Program-made: the position numbers and the translations under genes
Shown here: positions 47,301-57,440 of the stretch, piece after piece
Numbering within the stretch: position 1 is the first letter of the stretch
Layout of the letters: each line of letters starts with the position of its first letter
Assembly: GCA_900319985.1 (NCBI GenBank)
Contig: ONQL01000003.1
Span: 1 to 64,000, forward strand
Direction of reading: 5' to 3'
Length of the DNA: 64,000 nucleotides
Origin: an uncultured Methanobrevibacter sp.
GTDB taxonomy: Archaea > Methanobacteriota > Methanobacteria > Methanobacteriales > Methanobacteriaceae
Notes under the pieces: model-generated
What the model was told of the DNA's origin: nothing
Database searches by the model: none
What the model saw: the letters and a program-made list of their open reading frames with translations, nothing else

Positions 47301-47479
47301 ATACCCAAATCAGTTTGAATTGTAGCAGGATTACTGTTAACGAGTACTGTTTCAATACCTTCTTCTCTTAGTGATTTACATGCTTGTGATCCTGAATAAT
47401 CGAACTCTGCAGCTTGTCCGATTTGAATAGGTCCAGAACCAATAATTAATACTTTTTTAATATCCTTATCTACTGGCAT
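44303..47479 (-). CDS. carB: Carbamoyl-phosphate synthase large subunit
   Basis: 1058 residues, full length. Two homologous halves start with [20 protein letters not shown] (about 9) and [20 protein letters not shown] (about 545), each with an ATP-grasp domain. The C-terminal about 130 residues are the allosteric MGS-like domain ([20 protein letters not shown]). It makes carbamoyl phosphate for pyrimidines and arginine. It follows carA by 21 bases. Confidence 0.98.
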   Translation of the reverse strand: MPVDKDIKKVLIIGSGPIQIGQAAEFDYSGSQACKSLREEGIETVLVNSNPATIQTDLGMADTVYTEPLTPEVVAKIIEEEDIDAILPTMGGQTGLNIATGLGDLGLLEGIKVLGSDVQTIKDVEDRDLFANLMEEIGEEIPKCQAVESVDEALDAVKEIGYPVIVRPAFTLGGTGGGIAHNEEELIEIATHGLDMSFINQVLIDESVLGWKEIEFEVMRDKEDTCIIVCTMENIDPMGIHTGDSVVVAPIQNLCDETIQKMRDASIKIIRALGIRGGCNIQFALNPENDEYKVIEVNPRVSRSSALASKATGYPIAKISSKVALGLTLDEIKNDITKETPASFEPAIDYIVVKIPRWPFDKFKGVGREVGVQMKATGEVMAIGRTFEEAFQKALRSLDMGFDGFEYVEYTEEDLSKPTDLIYFQIYSAIKDGMDIDKIRELTNIDNFFLYKIRNIVNFENDVSADKLDDEDYLRKAKQMGCSNKRLADLSGQTEEYVRNLLSRYNIKQSYKMVDTCAAEFEAKTPYYYSSYDSGNELTSTTKKKVVILGAGPIRIGQGIEFDYCCVHSSLALKEDGIETILINNNPETVSTDYDISDKLFFEPITFEDVMGVIEQEKPDGVIVQFGGQTSINLAVPLANAGVKIWGTPYESIDRVEDRELFAELLEKLHIHQAPYGTANSFDEAKSIAEKITFPVLVRPSYVIGGRAMEIVYDNNELEEYMKEAVKVSPEHPILVDKFLEDAIELDVDILCDGEDVFIAGIMEHIEEAGVHSGDSACVIPPQTIPEHILDTIRENSTKLALELDVKGLMNIQYAVKLDEEMVYIIEANPRASRTVPFVSKAIGVPLAKVATWIMNGAKLKDFDLTKEIKIDHVAVKESVFPFLKLPESDTVLGPEMKSTGESIGIDETYGMAFYKSQLSAGMELPKEGKIFITVKEQDKKKIRPIAEKAANLGFEIAATAGTGDATGLKDVEKVKKVSEGSPNIRDAILNKEIDLIINTSEGKQSAKDGYIIRRLAIELGIPYVTTLAGARAVLNAIPAVQNSEINVKSLNKYTDGD

Positions 47480-47500
47480 TTATAATCCCCATTTTATATC

Positions 47501-48583
47501 TTAATAATCATCCATCATTTGACTGAACTCATCAAAAATATTTCTTGTATCATTTGGACCAGGGCCTGCTTCAGGGTGGTACTGAATACATTTAAGAGGT
47601 AGTTCTTTGTGAGAAATACCTTCAGGAGTTCCATCATTTAAATTTATTTGAGCTAATTCCAAGTCAGTTTCTTTTAAAGATTCTTTATCAATAGTAAATC
47701 CATGATTTTGAGAAGTAATAAATACTTTTCCAGTGCTTAAATCTTTAACCGGCTGGTTTTCACCACGGTGCCCGAATTTCATTTTGTATGACCTTGCACC
47801 GAAAGACTTAGCAATCAATTGTTGACCCATACAAATTCCAAAGATTGGCAATCTGTTGGATAATTTTTTCATGGTTGCAATAGTTTCGGATACTCTATCA
47901 GGATTTCCAGGGCCAGATGTAATCATCAAACCACTTGGAGAGTAATCCAAAACAGTTTTATAATCAGTATCATAAGGGAATAATACTACACCAATATCCC
48001 TTTCTAAAAATGAGTTAATGATATTCTTTTTAACACCACAATCAATCAAAGCAACCTTTTTGTCTGCATCCTCATTGAATAATTTAATTTCTTTTGTTGA
48101 AACTAAAGGAACAACATCTCTTTCTTCAATACTTGGTTGGGATTTTGCCATTTCAAGCAGTTTATCATCATCAATATCTTCAGTTGTTATTGCTGCTTTA
48201 AGTGAACCTCTTTCTCTGATTTTAAGTGTTAAATCACGAGTGTCAATTCCACTAATTCCCGGAGTTTCAAACTCTTTTAAGAAATCATCCAAAGTTTTTT
48301 GAGGTCCGAAATTGGATACTTCACGACAAACTTCACGACATACAAATCCTTCAACCTGAATTTTATCAGACTGATACCAATCCTCACTTACCCCATGATT
48401 TCCCTCTAAAGGATAAGTGGACATTAAAATTTCTCCTTTAAAAGACGGATCAGTTAATGATTCAGTGTAACCACCCATACCAGTAGAAAAAACAAGTTCT
48501 CCCAATTTAGTGGTTTCATGACCGAACGCTTCACCTTTTAAAATAGTTCCATCTTCCAAAGCTAATTTAGCTATTTTTACCAT
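47501..48583 (-). CDS. carA: Carbamoyl-phosphate synthase small (glutaminase) subunit
   Basis: 360 residues. The N-terminal domain starts [20 protein letters not shown]. The C-terminal class I glutaminase has the nucleophile in [17 protein letters not shown] and the histidine-glutamate pair in [12 protein letters not shown]. It supplies ammonia to CarB. GGTGAT lies 4 bases before the ATG; a TATATAAAAA-like element lies 35-50 bases upstream. Confidence 0.98.
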   Translation of the reverse strand: MVKIAKLALEDGTILKGEAFGHETTKLGELVFSTGMGGYTESLTDPSFKGEILMSTYPLEGNHGVSEDWYQSDKIQVEGFVCREVCREVSNFGPQKTLDDFLKEFETPGISGIDTRDLTLKIRERGSLKAAITTEDIDDDKLLEMAKSQPSIEERDVVPLVSTKEIKLFNEDADKKVALIDCGVKKNIINSFLERDIGVVLFPYDTDYKTVLDYSPSGLMITSGPGNPDRVSETIATMKKLSNRLPIFGICMGQQLIAKSFGARSYKMKFGHRGENQPVKDLSTGKVFITSQNHGFTIDKESLKETDLELAQINLNDGTPEGISHKELPLKCIQYHPEAGPGPNDTRNIFDEFSQMMDDY

Positions 48584-48822
48584 TAAATCACCATTATAAA
48601 AAAAATATAATTCTCTATTTTTATATATTTATTTTACTATATTATTAAACTTTGTTTTCACAAATTAAAAAAGAATTTTTTAAAGAAAAAAATCAAAATA
48701 GAAAAAAATTCGAAGAGAAAGTCAAAAATAAAAAACTATTTTGATTTACATTAAACCCACCAAATAATATTTTAATTTAATTCATACAATATAATAATTA
48801 ATTAAAACAACGAGTGTAAAAA

Positions 48823-50340
48823 ATGGATTTTGAAACTCAAGACCTTGTTAAAAAACATCTGAATGCTAAAGATTTTGCAAAATTTAAAAAACTGATTAGC
48901 AGAACTAAACTATACAATGTTCCAGACTCCCTAACCGGAGAGCTAAGGCCATATCAAAAAATCGGATATTCATGGTTGGTTCAAAATATCAGATACGGAT
49001 TCGGAAGCATACTCGCCGATGATATGGGTCTTGGAAAAACAATACAAGTATTAACTGCAATTCTTCATTACAAAGAAAAGGACCTTTTGGAAGACAAAAC
49101 AGTTCTAATTATTGTACCTCCAACTTTAATATCAAACTGGGAAAATGAAATCAAAAAATTCACACCAGATTTAACATATTTCATTTATCACGGATCAAAC
49201 AGAAGCTATCCTTTAGAAAGCTATGACATTATTCTTACTTCCTATGGAGTCGTGAGACTTGATTTAGATATGTTTTTAGATGAAAAATGGTTCATATGCG
49301 TTATTGATGAAGCCCAAAATATTAAAAATCCAAATACGGAACAGACAAAAGCCATTAAAAGTGTTAACGCCAGATCAAAAGTTGCCCTAACCGGGACCCC
49401 GATTGAAAATAAATTAATGGATTACTGGTCAATATTTGATTTTGCAAATAAGGGATATTTGTCAACGAAAGATGATTTTAAAAGGCAATTTGTAATGCCA
49501 ATAGAAAAATTGGAAGATGAGGAAACATTGCATGAACTGAAAACAATAGCCAAACCCTTTGTTTTAAGACGTTTGAAGACTGATAAAGACATTAAAAAGG
49601 AATTGCCTGAAAAGTTCATAAATGACATTTACTGTACTTTAACCAAAAAACAAATAAAATTATACAATGCCATTCTGGAAGAGATATTTTTTGATATTGA
49701 AAATTCAAAAGGTATTCAAAGAAAAGGAATTATTCTTAAGATATTGACTGCACTAAAACAAACATGCAATCATCCTGCACAATTTTTATCCATCAAAAAA
49801 CCAAAAATAAGTGAATCCGGAAAAATGGAGCTTTTAGTAAACATCTTAGAAAACATCTTAGACAATGATGAAAAAGTCATAATATTCACACAGTATGTAG
49901 AAATGGGCAAATTAATCCAGCAATTAATTTCTAAAAAGTTTAAACAGGAAGTGCTCTTTTTACACGGGTCGCAAACAAGAGAAGAAAAATCAAGAATCAT
50001 CGATACATTCCAAGAGGATGAAAACTATAAGATTTTTGTTGCAACACTTAAGACCGGAGGAACCGGGTTAAATTTAACTGCCGCCCAAAATGTGATTCAC
50101 TACGATTTATGGTGGAATCCTGCAGTGGAAAACCAGGCCACAGACAGGGTTCACAGAATCGGCCAGGAAAATGATGTGATGGTTTACAGATTCATTACAA
50201 AAGGAACATTGGAAGAGACCATTGATGCAATAAGCAAGCATAAAACTGACCTGGCAGCCAAATCCATCAGTAGTGACGAAACATTCCTTACAGAGATGAG
50301 CAATGAAGAGCTGAAAGAGGTATTGAAATTAAGAGTATAA
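48823..50340 (+). CDS. Compact SNF2-family ATPase
   Basis: 505 residues holding only the SNF2 helicase core. Walker A is ILADDMGLGKTIQVLTA (about 64-80), the Walker B box CVIDEAQNIKN (about 162), motif III ALTGTPIEN, and the C-terminal lobe TLKTGGTGLNLTAA and WWNPAVENQATDRVHRIGQ. Many bacterial and archaeal relatives carry a 500-residue N-terminal part with SWIM or other domains; it is missing here, and no remnant is seen in the 239 bases upstream. DNA translocation in repair or chromatin is likely. Confidence 0.9.
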   Translation: MDFETQDLVKKHLNAKDFAKFKKLISRTKLYNVPDSLTGELRPYQKIGYSWLVQNIRYGFGSILADDMGLGKTIQVLTAILHYKEKDLLEDKTVLIIVPPTLISNWENEIKKFTPDLTYFIYHGSNRSYPLESYDIILTSYGVVRLDLDMFLDEKWFICVIDEAQNIKNPNTEQTKAIKSVNARSKVALTGTPIENKLMDYWSIFDFANKGYLSTKDDFKRQFVMPIEKLEDEETLHELKTIAKPFVLRRLKTDKDIKKELPEKFINDIYCTLTKKQIKLYNAILEEIFFDIENSKGIQRKGIILKILTALKQTCNHPAQFLSIKKPKISESGKMELLVNILENILDNDEKVIIFTQYVEMGKLIQQLISKKFKQEVLFLHGSQTREEKSRIIDTFQEDENYKIFVATLKTGGTGLNLTAAQNVIHYDLWWNPAVENQATDRVHRIGQENDVMVYRFITKGTLEETIDAISKHKTDLAAKSISSDETFLTEMSNEELKEVLKLRV

Positions 50341-51162
50341 TCAGAATTTCATACTAAAGTTAAGGCTTCTTGAAGAATGTGTCAAAGCACCGATTGAAAT
50401 GATGTCGACACCTAATTTTGCATAGTCCACAATAGTATCGTCAGTTATGCCCCCAGACACTTCAATCAATGAAGATTTACGAATATTTAGCTCATTTAAC
50501 TTTTCAATAACTTCTTTGACCTCATCAGGAGACATATTATCAAGCATTACAATATCAGCACCATTTTTAACGCATTCAACTGCATCATCAAGGGTTTCCA
50601 CCTCAATTTCAATTTTTTTAGAAAAGCTGACATTTGCCTTTGCCTTTAAGAGTGCTTCAAGTGGAGTTCCACAGGCCGCAATGTGATTGTCCTTAATCAA
50701 TACCATATCATCCAAACTGAAACGATGAGTATCTGCACCCCCTACATTTAACGCATATTTGTCAAATTTGGCAATTGCAGGCGAGGTTTTACGTGTTCCG
50801 GCAACCTTAACGTCATAATTCTTAACTAAACTAGCATAATGATTGGCAGCGCTAGCTACACCACTCATTCTCATAGATAAGTTTAAAACAGTCCTTTCCA
50901 AAAGAAGAATTGTCCGTGCATCCCCCGAAACGGACATTAGCAAATCATTTTTAGATATCTTAGACCCATCATTTAACCAGAAGTTGACTTTAATGCCATA
51001 TTCTCCAAATACTTCACGAATTACATCCATTCCTGCCAGAATACCCTCATCTTTAGAAATTATTTTAGCACTTATTTCTTTTCCTTTTTCAACAACAGCA
51101 TTTGAAGTAATATCGCCAAATCCTTCATCTTCGGCCAACATGTATTCTATAATTTTATCCAA
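50341..51162 (-). CDS. nadC: Nicotinate-nucleotide pyrophosphorylase (quinolinate phosphoribosyltransferase)
   Basis: 273 residues. It converts quinolinate and PRPP to nicotinate mononucleotide. Motifs are VAGTRKTSPAIAKFDKYALN, GGADTHRFSLDDMVLIKDNHI and the C-terminal ISIGALTHSSRSLNFSMKF. It abuts the SNF2 gene end to end and diverges from the RNase Z gene. nadA lies about 1.8 kb away. Confidence 0.97.
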   Translation of the reverse strand: MDKIIEYMLAEDEGFGDITSNAVVEKGKEISAKIISKDEGILAGMDVIREVFGEYGIKVNFWLNDGSKISKNDLLMSVSGDARTILLLERTVLNLSMRMSGVASAANHYASLVKNYDVKVAGTRKTSPAIAKFDKYALNVGGADTHRFSLDDMVLIKDNHIAACGTPLEALLKAKANVSFSKKIEIEVETLDDAVECVKNGADIVMLDNMSPDEVKEVIEKLNELNIRKSSLIEVSGGITDDTIVDYAKLGVDIISIGALTHSSRSLNFSMKF

Positions 51163-51232
51163 AAAATCACCTAAACTTTAATAATTAATTAAAATATATA
51201 TTTATCCTATAATATAATATAAGTGATTGGAT

Positions 51233-52135
51233 ATGGAAATAATATTTTTAGGAACCTCTTCAGCAGTTCATTCAAAAGAGAGAAATCAAGTTTCAATTGC
51301 TGTTAAGGCATTCGGAAAGGTTATACTGTTTGATTGCGGAGAAGGAACACAAAGGCAAATGCTTCATACAAAAGTAAGTCCTATGAAAATATCCAATATA
51401 TTTATCACACATTTTCATGGAGACCATATTTTAGGCCTTCCAGGACTCATACAATCCCTAGGACTGCACGGTAGGAATGAAAAATTAACAATTTATGGCC
51501 CCAAAGGATTGCATAAAGTCAGAGATGCAATATTGAACTTCGGCTATTGCAAATATGAATATCCTCTTGAATTCATTGAGATAGAACCGGGAATCATTGA
51601 AGAAACTGACGAATACATTATCCGATGCCAGTCAGTCAGACATAATGTTCCAGCTCTTGCATATTCAATTGAAGAAAAGAAAAAACCAAGATTTTTGCGA
51701 GAAAAAGCTATTGAATTGGGAGTTCCCGTAGGTCCGCTTTTTGGTAAATTACACAATGGAGAAGAAGTTGAAATTGATGGGCGAATCATAAAGCCAGAAC
51801 AAGTTCTTGGAGAACCTCGAAAAGGAATCAAACTTACATATTCTGGTGACACAAGACCTTGTGAAGAAATGATTGACCTTGCAAAAGACAGTACAGTTCT
51901 AATCCATGAATCAACATTTACAAGGCAAGATGAAGAAAACGCAGAAGAGCATGGACATTCAACGGCAGCTGATGCGGCATACATTGCAAAGCAATCAAAC
52001 TGCAAGAAATTAATATTAACCCACATCAGCACACGTTATAACGGAGAATTTTCTAAAATTATATTGAATGAAGTGCGAAAAATTTTTGAAAATACCGAAA
52101 TCGCTTACGATTTAATGGAAATTGAAGTTAAATGA
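51233..52135 (+). CDS. rnz: Ribonuclease Z
   Basis: 300 residues; cuts tRNA precursors 3' of the discriminator base. The metallo-beta-lactamase motif THFHGDHILGLPG is at 60-65. Further ligands sit in RHNVPALAYS, TYSGDTRPCEEM and LTHISTRYNG; HESTF and AEEHGHSTAADAA are also family blocks. Start at ATG 51233 with GTGAT 5 bases upstream, rather than the TTG at 51227. Confidence 0.96.
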   Translation: MEIIFLGTSSAVHSKERNQVSIAVKAFGKVILFDCGEGTQRQMLHTKVSPMKISNIFITHFHGDHILGLPGLIQSLGLHGRNEKLTIYGPKGLHKVRDAILNFGYCKYEYPLEFIEIEPGIIEETDEYIIRCQSVRHNVPALAYSIEEKKKPRFLREKAIELGVPVGPLFGKLHNGEEVEIDGRIIKPEQVLGEPRKGIKLTYSGDTRPCEEMIDLAKDSTVLIHESTFTRQDEENAEEHGHSTAADAAYIAKQSNCKKLILTHISTRYNGEFSKIILNEVRKIFENTEIAYDLMEIEVK

Positions 52136-52139
52136 TACT

Positions 52140-52928
52140 ATGGATTTATTAACAACATTTGATAAAAATTTGCAAATTCTAGTTTACATAATAATCATTA
52201 TTGTTTCAACTACAATTATAACAAAACTTATTGAATATTTAATAAAAAAGAGGGCAAAGTTTAACAAGGATATGACTGCAACACTCCTGATGAAAGACAT
52301 TGTAATTTATTCTCTATATTTTATTGCATTAATGTATATCTTACAGTTATTTGGAGTAAACCTTGCAGGAACGTTATTGAGTTTAGGTATTGTAGGTATT
52401 GCAGTGAGTTTTGCGGCCAAAGACATCATTTCCAATTTATTTTCAGGAATCCTATTAATACTTGGCAAAAGCATTAAAGTCGGGGACACTATTGAAATTG
52501 ATGGTGAGAAAGGAACAGTCCAACGTGTTTCCCTTAGGTCAACAACTATCATTGATGAATTGGGTGTAGTGAACCATGTTCCAAACTCCACATTAACAAA
52601 TAATCCATATTTTGAATTCAAATCTAATGAACTTCGTCGGGTTGACATTATTGTAGGATTGCCATTGGATATTGATGTTGAGGAATTTAGAGATTATATT
52701 ACTGAAAAAATTGTTACTTATGATGAGATAACTGATTCTCCCAGACCCAATGTTTTTGTAAGGGAAACCAGTTTTAAGCAAATCAAAGTCAAAGTATCTT
52801 TTTGGGTAAAAGATTTTGATACGGAAGACAGCCGTAAATTAATAATAGATAATAAAGATAAATATAAATTAGTAATAGCTAATGAAATTAGAAAATATAT
52901 AAATAATATGGGTGAAAAAAATGAGTAG
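52140..52928 (+). CDS. MscS-type mechanosensitive channel
   Basis: 262 residues. Three membrane helices; the third, pore-lining one contains AGTLLSLGIVGIAVSFAAKD and the amphipathic turn IISNLFSGILLILGKSIKVGD. The cytoplasmic beta domain follows (DTIEIDGEKGTVQRVSLRST, PNSTLTNNPYFE). Small form of the family, releasing solutes on osmotic downshift. ATG 52140 is 4 bases after the rnz stop; a TTG at 52122 would overlap rnz. Confidence 0.9.
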   Translation: MDLLTTFDKNLQILVYIIIIIVSTTIITKLIEYLIKKRAKFNKDMTATLLMKDIVIYSLYFIALMYILQLFGVNLAGTLLSLGIVGIAVSFAAKDIISNLFSGILLILGKSIKVGDTIEIDGEKGTVQRVSLRSTTIIDELGVVNHVPNSTLTNNPYFEFKSNELRRVDIIVGLPLDIDVEEFRDYITEKIVTYDEITDSPRPNVFVRETSFKQIKVKVSFWVKDFDTEDSRKLIIDNKDKYKLVIANEIRKYINNMGEKNE

Positions 52929-53838
52929 TTCAATACAGGAAAAAATTTTGAAGTTGAAAGAAGAAAAGAATGCCATAATACTGGCACACAATTACCAACC
53001 TAAAGAGGTTCAGGAAATTGCAGATTTTCTTGGAGATTCTTTAGAATTATGTATAAAAGCATCCGAAATTGATGATAAAGATTTGGTTGTATTCTGTGGC
53101 GTGGATTTCATGGCAGAAACCGCATATATTCTAAATCCTGATAAAAAAATCGTGATTCCAACTCTTGAAGCGGAATGTCCAATGGCACACATGCTGCCTG
53201 AAGAAGAACTGCTAAAAGCCAAAGAAGAACATCCCGATGCTGGAGTTATTCTTTATGTAAACAGTATTGCAGAAGCAAAACAGCATGCAGACACATTATG
53301 TACTTCAGCAAATGCAGTTAAGGTTGCTGAAAGTTTACCTCATGATAAAATATTATTTGGACCTGACAAGAACCTGGGAACCCATGTTGCAGCAAAATTA
53401 GATAAAGAAATTATTCCAGTCCCAAAAGACGGACACTGTTACGTTCACAGACTATTCCACATTGAAGATGTTGAACTTAAAAGAGAACAATATCCGAATG
53501 CAGAAATTATCTGCCACCCGGAATGTGATATAAAAGTTCAAAACGCATGCGATAAAGTAATGTCAACCGGAGGAATGTTAAGATACATTGCCGGAAGTGA
53601 TAAAGAAGAATTTGTTATTGGAACTGAAATTGACATGATAACAAGAATAAATTCCGAAGTTCCGGGAAAAAAATTGTATCCTCTTCTTGAAGGTGCAATA
53701 TGTGAAACAATGAAATTGCACACACTAGAAAAAATTCTTAATGCACTTGTTAATGAAGAACCTGAAGTCGTATTGCACAAAGACATTGCAGACAAGTCAA
53801 GAAAAGCTGTAGAACATATGCTCAACGCATCAAAATAG
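52921..53838 (+). CDS. nadA: Quinolinate synthase
   Basis: 305 residues. It condenses iminoaspartate with dihydroxyacetone phosphate using a 4Fe-4S cluster. The three cluster cysteines fit FCGVDFMAETA, LCTSANAVKV and NACDKVMSTGGM; IILAHNYQPKEVQEIADFLG is the N-terminal signature. Start at ATG 52921 behind GGTG; it overlaps the MscS gene by 8 bases. Confidence 0.97.
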   Translation: MSSSIQEKILKLKEEKNAIILAHNYQPKEVQEIADFLGDSLELCIKASEIDDKDLVVFCGVDFMAETAYILNPDKKIVIPTLEAECPMAHMLPEEELLKAKEEHPDAGVILYVNSIAEAKQHADTLCTSANAVKVAESLPHDKILFGPDKNLGTHVAAKLDKEIIPVPKDGHCYVHRLFHIEDVELKREQYPNAEIICHPECDIKVQNACDKVMSTGGMLRYIAGSDKEEFVIGTEIDMITRINSEVPGKKLYPLLEGAICETMKLHTLEKILNALVNEEPEVVLHKDIADKSRKAVEHMLNASK

Positions 53839-53873
53839 CTAGTTGAACTAGCTTTCACCTTTTATTTTTTTAT
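53837..53873 (+). terminator. Terminator after nadA
   Basis: Inverted repeat AGCTAGTT and AACTAGCT around a single G (so about a 6-bp stem with a short loop), starting in the nadA stop codon and followed by a T-rich stretch with a run of seven T. Confidence 0.6.
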
Positions 53874-53909
53874 ATTTAACCATTTCATATGATAAGTTAG
53901 GGTTAAATG

Positions 53910-54905
53910 TTAAATCTTTTCTTTAAATTCTATTAAAAATTCTTTAAAATCATCGAATAATACAGAATAATCTTCAAATCCATTATGGTCTTTCAAAGAG
54001 TCATATAACACTATTTTTGAATCTTTAATTAATTGGTTTAACGGAAGAGTATCATATTTAGATGAATAATAAATATCATCAACACTTCCAAAAATCAAAG
54101 CCTTTGCTTTAATATTACCTAATTTGTCTTCAACATCAAAATCTAATATTATGTCATTGATGTATTTAAGGTCATAAATATCAGTAAATAATCCATTATC
54201 CACATAATCATCCATCAAAACATCAATTTCATTTCTGGACATTTCTTGAAAAACCTTTTTTGAAAAATAAAATGAATACAATAATCTGTAAATAGAAACC
54301 ATTGTTTTTGACAGTGATACATTATATGTATCGGAATATAACCCATCAGAGGATTCAATAATACTATCAACGGCTTTTGTGACCACATATCTATAACCAT
54401 TGGTTTTATATGAACTATCACAAACCATGATAAAGTCCATTTCATCAGGATATTCACAAGCCCAAGTATAAACAGAATAACCTCCAAGCCCTGTTCCTGT
54501 TATACCCAAAACATGACCAATATTTAAAAACTCATGCAAAAATTGCCTATTAAAATTAACTACATCAAGAACTGAATATTTTGGAAAATTCAGTTTTAAA
54601 CCTGTTGAGTGAGGAGAACAGGAATCGGAAAAACCAAGTGCCGTAACTGATATCAAGAAAAATTCATTTTTGTCAAATGGAGCCCCTTCAGAGGTTATCT
54701 GATATAGTTCATTAAGAGAATGACAAGATCCGTTGAAATTATGGCAATAAACAACAGAATTTGAAATGTTTCCATTGCCATCATACTTTGGAGTACCTAT
54801 TATTAAATATTCAACATTTACATCCTTAAGAACTACCCCATTTTCAAATTTGAATTCCTTGAAAGTATAATTACCATAACCTGAAACAGATTCATTGACC
54901 ACCAC
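53910..54905 (-). CDS. MetX-like alpha/beta hydrolase lacking the catalytic serine, copy 3
   Basis: 331 residues, related over the whole length to homoserine-acetyltransferase-like hydrolases (FENGVVLKDVNVEYLIIGTP, SCSPHSTGLKLNFPKYSVLD). At the nucleophile elbow it reads GITGTGLGGYSV, with glycine where the family has serine. An acidic position (GSVDDIYY) and a histidine (LKDHNGFED) remain. It starts GTG at 54905, with ATT at 54908 as an alternative. Probably a non-enzymatic or altered paralogue of the gene at 56384. Confidence 0.82.
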   Translation of the reverse strand: MVVNESVSGYGNYTFKEFKFENGVVLKDVNVEYLIIGTPKYDGNGNISNSVVYCHNFNGSCHSLNELYQITSEGAPFDKNEFFLISVTALGFSDSCSPHSTGLKLNFPKYSVLDVVNFNRQFLHEFLNIGHVLGITGTGLGGYSVYTWACEYPDEMDFIMVCDSSYKTNGYRYVVTKAVDSIIESSDGLYSDTYNVSLSKTMVSIYRLLYSFYFSKKVFQEMSRNEIDVLMDDYVDNGLFTDIYDLKYINDIILDFDVEDKLGNIKAKALIFGSVDDIYYSSKYDTLPLNQLIKDSKIVLYDSLKDHNGFEDYSVLFDDFKEFLIEFKEKI

Positions 54906-55046
54906 AATAAAACCCCAATCAACAGTGCATAAAATAAGATATATTCTTTAAAATATTTAATAATATCTTACACAAGATTAAAAAACATCTTCAGAAATAA
55001 TCTAAACGTGGCAAAATTAATGAACTTATTTAATGAAGTTATTGAA

Positions 55047-56015
55047 TTATTCGAATTGTTTCAAAAAAGAGATGATTTCCAAACCAATATCTGAATAGTC
55101 ATCATCATCATAAAAACTTTCCTTTTCCTTGAACAAAACTATTTTTGAATCTTTTATTAAATCTTTTAATGGTAAAATATCTTTTTCATCATTGAAAAAG
55201 AAATAGTCCGATAAACCAATGATTAATGCTTTGGCTTCGATATTTTCTAACTTATCTGAAACATCATATTGTAAAAGACAGTCATTACGTGATTTAAAAT
55301 CATGAATATCCATGAATAAGCTTTCATCAACATAATCTCCCATCAAAACATCGATTTCCGCATTGGATAACTCTTCAAAAACCTTTTTTGGAAAATAACC
55401 TACAAACAATAACCTTGAGATTGCTACAATAAGTTTAGATATCGAAACAGAATATCCTTCACCATAAAAATCATCTGAAGAGTCAATTATTGCATCTGCA
55501 GCATTAAGCATAACATAACGATACCCATATGTTTTAAAAGTAGTATTTAAAACAATGATAAATTTAACATCTTTAGGATATTCGCATGCCCATGTATAGA
55601 CTTCAAATCCACCTACGCCCTCACCAATAATACCTGCAACTTTTTTAATATTGAATTTTTCTTCTAAAAATTGCCTTTTGAAATTAACTCTATCTTTAAC
55701 AGTATAATGTGGAAAATCATATTTCAAACCTGTTGAAGAAGGAGAACAAGAATTTGGAGCCCCAAGAGCAGTAATTTTAATGAAAAAATAGTCAGCAAAA
55801 AATGCATCATAAATTATGTCATGAGATTTAACCAAAATAGAATTTCGTCCTTTAAGAGTTGGACAATAAACAACAGCATTAACAATATTACCCTCATCAT
55901 CATATTTCGGGGTTCCGTTAACCCAGTATTCTACATTTACATTGTCCAAAGTCCTCCCAGATTCGAACTCGAAGGATTCCATAACAAAATTAGAATATTC
56001 ACCATCAAAATTCAT
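55047..56015 (-). CDS. MetX-like alpha/beta hydrolase lacking serine and histidine, copy 2
   Basis: 322 residues of the same family (FESGRTLDNVNVEYWVNGTP, SCSPSSTGLKYDFPHYTVKD). The nucleophile elbow reads IIGEGVGGFEV, without serine, and the C-terminal histidine region reads FKEKESFYDDDDYSD, without histidine. The fold is kept and the frame is intact, so it is a pseudoenzyme rather than a decayed gene. GGAG lies 8 bases before the ATG. It is closer to copy 3 than to the intact copy. Confidence 0.82.
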   Translation of the reverse strand: MNFDGEYSNFVMESFEFESGRTLDNVNVEYWVNGTPKYDDEGNIVNAVVYCPTLKGRNSILVKSHDIIYDAFFADYFFIKITALGAPNSCSPSSTGLKYDFPHYTVKDRVNFKRQFLEEKFNIKKVAGIIGEGVGGFEVYTWACEYPKDVKFIIVLNTTFKTYGYRYVMLNAADAIIDSSDDFYGEGYSVSISKLIVAISRLLFVGYFPKKVFEELSNAEIDVLMGDYVDESLFMDIHDFKSRNDCLLQYDVSDKLENIEAKALIIGLSDYFFFNDEKDILPLKDLIKDSKIVLFKEKESFYDDDDYSDIGLEIISFLKQFE

Positions 56016-56108
56016 AAATTTAACTCCAAAGATATATTATTCAATAATGTATATAAAAGTTAATGAAAGATTACAAAATATATTCCAAACGAAAAAAATA
56101 TTATACAG

Positions 56109-56384
56109 TCACATATCTTCTAAAAAGCTAGATAAGAAAAAGGCCATTTCTATTTCTTCACGAGCTATGAAATCTTCCAATCTAAATTTGGCAACATCAC
56201 TTTGAAAAGGATATAATTTATCATCAAAATACATTTTTAATTTTAATGTGCTTTCGTCAATTTCAGTTTCCCCTTCTAAATTCTCATTTAAAAAATTCAT
56301 TTGATTTGAAGTTAAATCATTGACTAAATACACAATGAAATTTTTATCACCTGTTTTTCCATAGTCAGAGATTTTAACTATCAT
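56109..56384 (-). CDS. Small acidic protein coupled to the hydrolase gene
   Basis: 91 residues starting MIVKISDYGKTGDKNFIVYL; acidic, no recognised family. Its ATG overlaps the stop of the active-looking hydrolase gene (TGATG), so it is probably translated with it. It separates the intact hydrolase from the two degenerate copies. Function unknown. Confidence 0.65.
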   Translation of the reverse strand: MIVKISDYGKTGDKNFIVYLVNDLTSNQMNFLNENLEGETEIDESTLKLKMYFDDKLYPFQSDVAKFRLEDFIAREEIEMAFFLSSFLEDM

Positions 56385-57325
56385 CAAAAATCACTCATAA
56401 ACTCTTTTAATTCATATGAGATGTTTTCAAGCTCATTGAAACATAAATGTCCCAATTCAGAATCCATTACTATCAATTGAGAATTTTCAATCATTTCAGA
56501 CATTGGAATTCCATCAAGCTCCGGCGGGAAATGAGGATCTTGCTTACAGGAGATAATTAAAACTTTAGATTTTATTTTATCCAACTCATCCTCCACATTA
56601 AAGTTCATACTTGCAGCATTGCAATATTTCAAGTCATAAATATCAGTTTCAATCATTTCATTTCCAAATTCTTCAAATTCCATAGCCAACTCATCATTTG
56701 TTTTTGATCTCAATGCCTCTTTAGAAAGTCCAAAATTAAATTCAGCAAGACAAGCTATTCTTAAAGTCCTGATTAATGAATATGTTAATTCTCCTTTTGC
56801 ATAATCTGGATCGGACTCTATAATTTCATCTACAAATCTTGAAAGAATGAAATCATGACCTGCAACCTTGTAACTGCTAACGCCACAGATTATAAAGTCC
56901 TGAAAGTCGGGATATTCAATGGCTTGGGTTAAACCTACAAAACCACCCATGGAATTTCCAATCAATCCTAAAACATGGCCAATATTGAATTTTTCGGCTA
57001 AAAACTGTTTTTGAAAATTGACCACATCAGCCATAGTATATTTTGGGAATTTATTTTTCAATCCTGTTTGTGATGGAGAACATGACCCTGAAGAACCTAA
57101 AGCAGTCAAACTGATAAAGAAATATTTATCCCCGTCAAACGGACAATTTTGAAATGTTAATGGTAAAATTTTATTAATACCTTCAAAACTACCTAAAGAA
57201 CCACTACAATAAAGTATTGCATTATTAATCAATCCGTTTTCATCATATTTTGGAGTTCCATAAGTCATATATTCAACTTTAACATCTTTAAGAACCTCTC
57301 CATTATGAAATTTAAAAGAATCCAT
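56384..57325 (-). CDS. MetX-like alpha/beta hydrolase with intact triad, copy 1
   Basis: 313 residues of the homoserine O-acetyltransferase-like family. The N-terminus reads FHNGEVLKDVKVEYMTYGTP, the family block SGSCSPSQTGLKNKFPKYTM follows, the nucleophile elbow is LIGNSMGGFVGL (serine present), the aspartate is in ISCKQDPHFPPE and the histidine in SELGHLCFNE. Real MetX is usually longer and carries more conserved homoserine-site residues, so the acyl substrate is uncertain. GAGG precedes the ATG. First of a four-gene run on the minus strand. Confidence 0.85.
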   Translation of the reverse strand: MDSFKFHNGEVLKDVKVEYMTYGTPKYDENGLINNAILYCSGSLGSFEGINKILPLTFQNCPFDGDKYFFISLTALGSSGSCSPSQTGLKNKFPKYTMADVVNFQKQFLAEKFNIGHVLGLIGNSMGGFVGLTQAIEYPDFQDFIICGVSSYKVAGHDFILSRFVDEIIESDPDYAKGELTYSLIRTLRIACLAEFNFGLSKEALRSKTNDELAMEFEEFGNEMIETDIYDLKYCNAASMNFNVEDELDKIKSKVLIISCKQDPHFPPELDGIPMSEMIENSQLIVMDSELGHLCFNELENISYELKEFMSDF

Positions 57326-57440
57326 TACAAATTCCTCTTTTTTATTTTCAAAAAATTCCTCATCAAAAATTTAAATCCCCTCCTTTAAGTTATATATGAA
57401 AAAACAAATTATTTAAATTAATCTAAACAATGTTATTGTA

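Noticed and set aside
55960..55985. A TTCGAA-containing stretch resembling a tRNA T loop
   Set aside because: It lies inside a hydrolase gene and no acceptor, D or anticodon arms can be paired around it.
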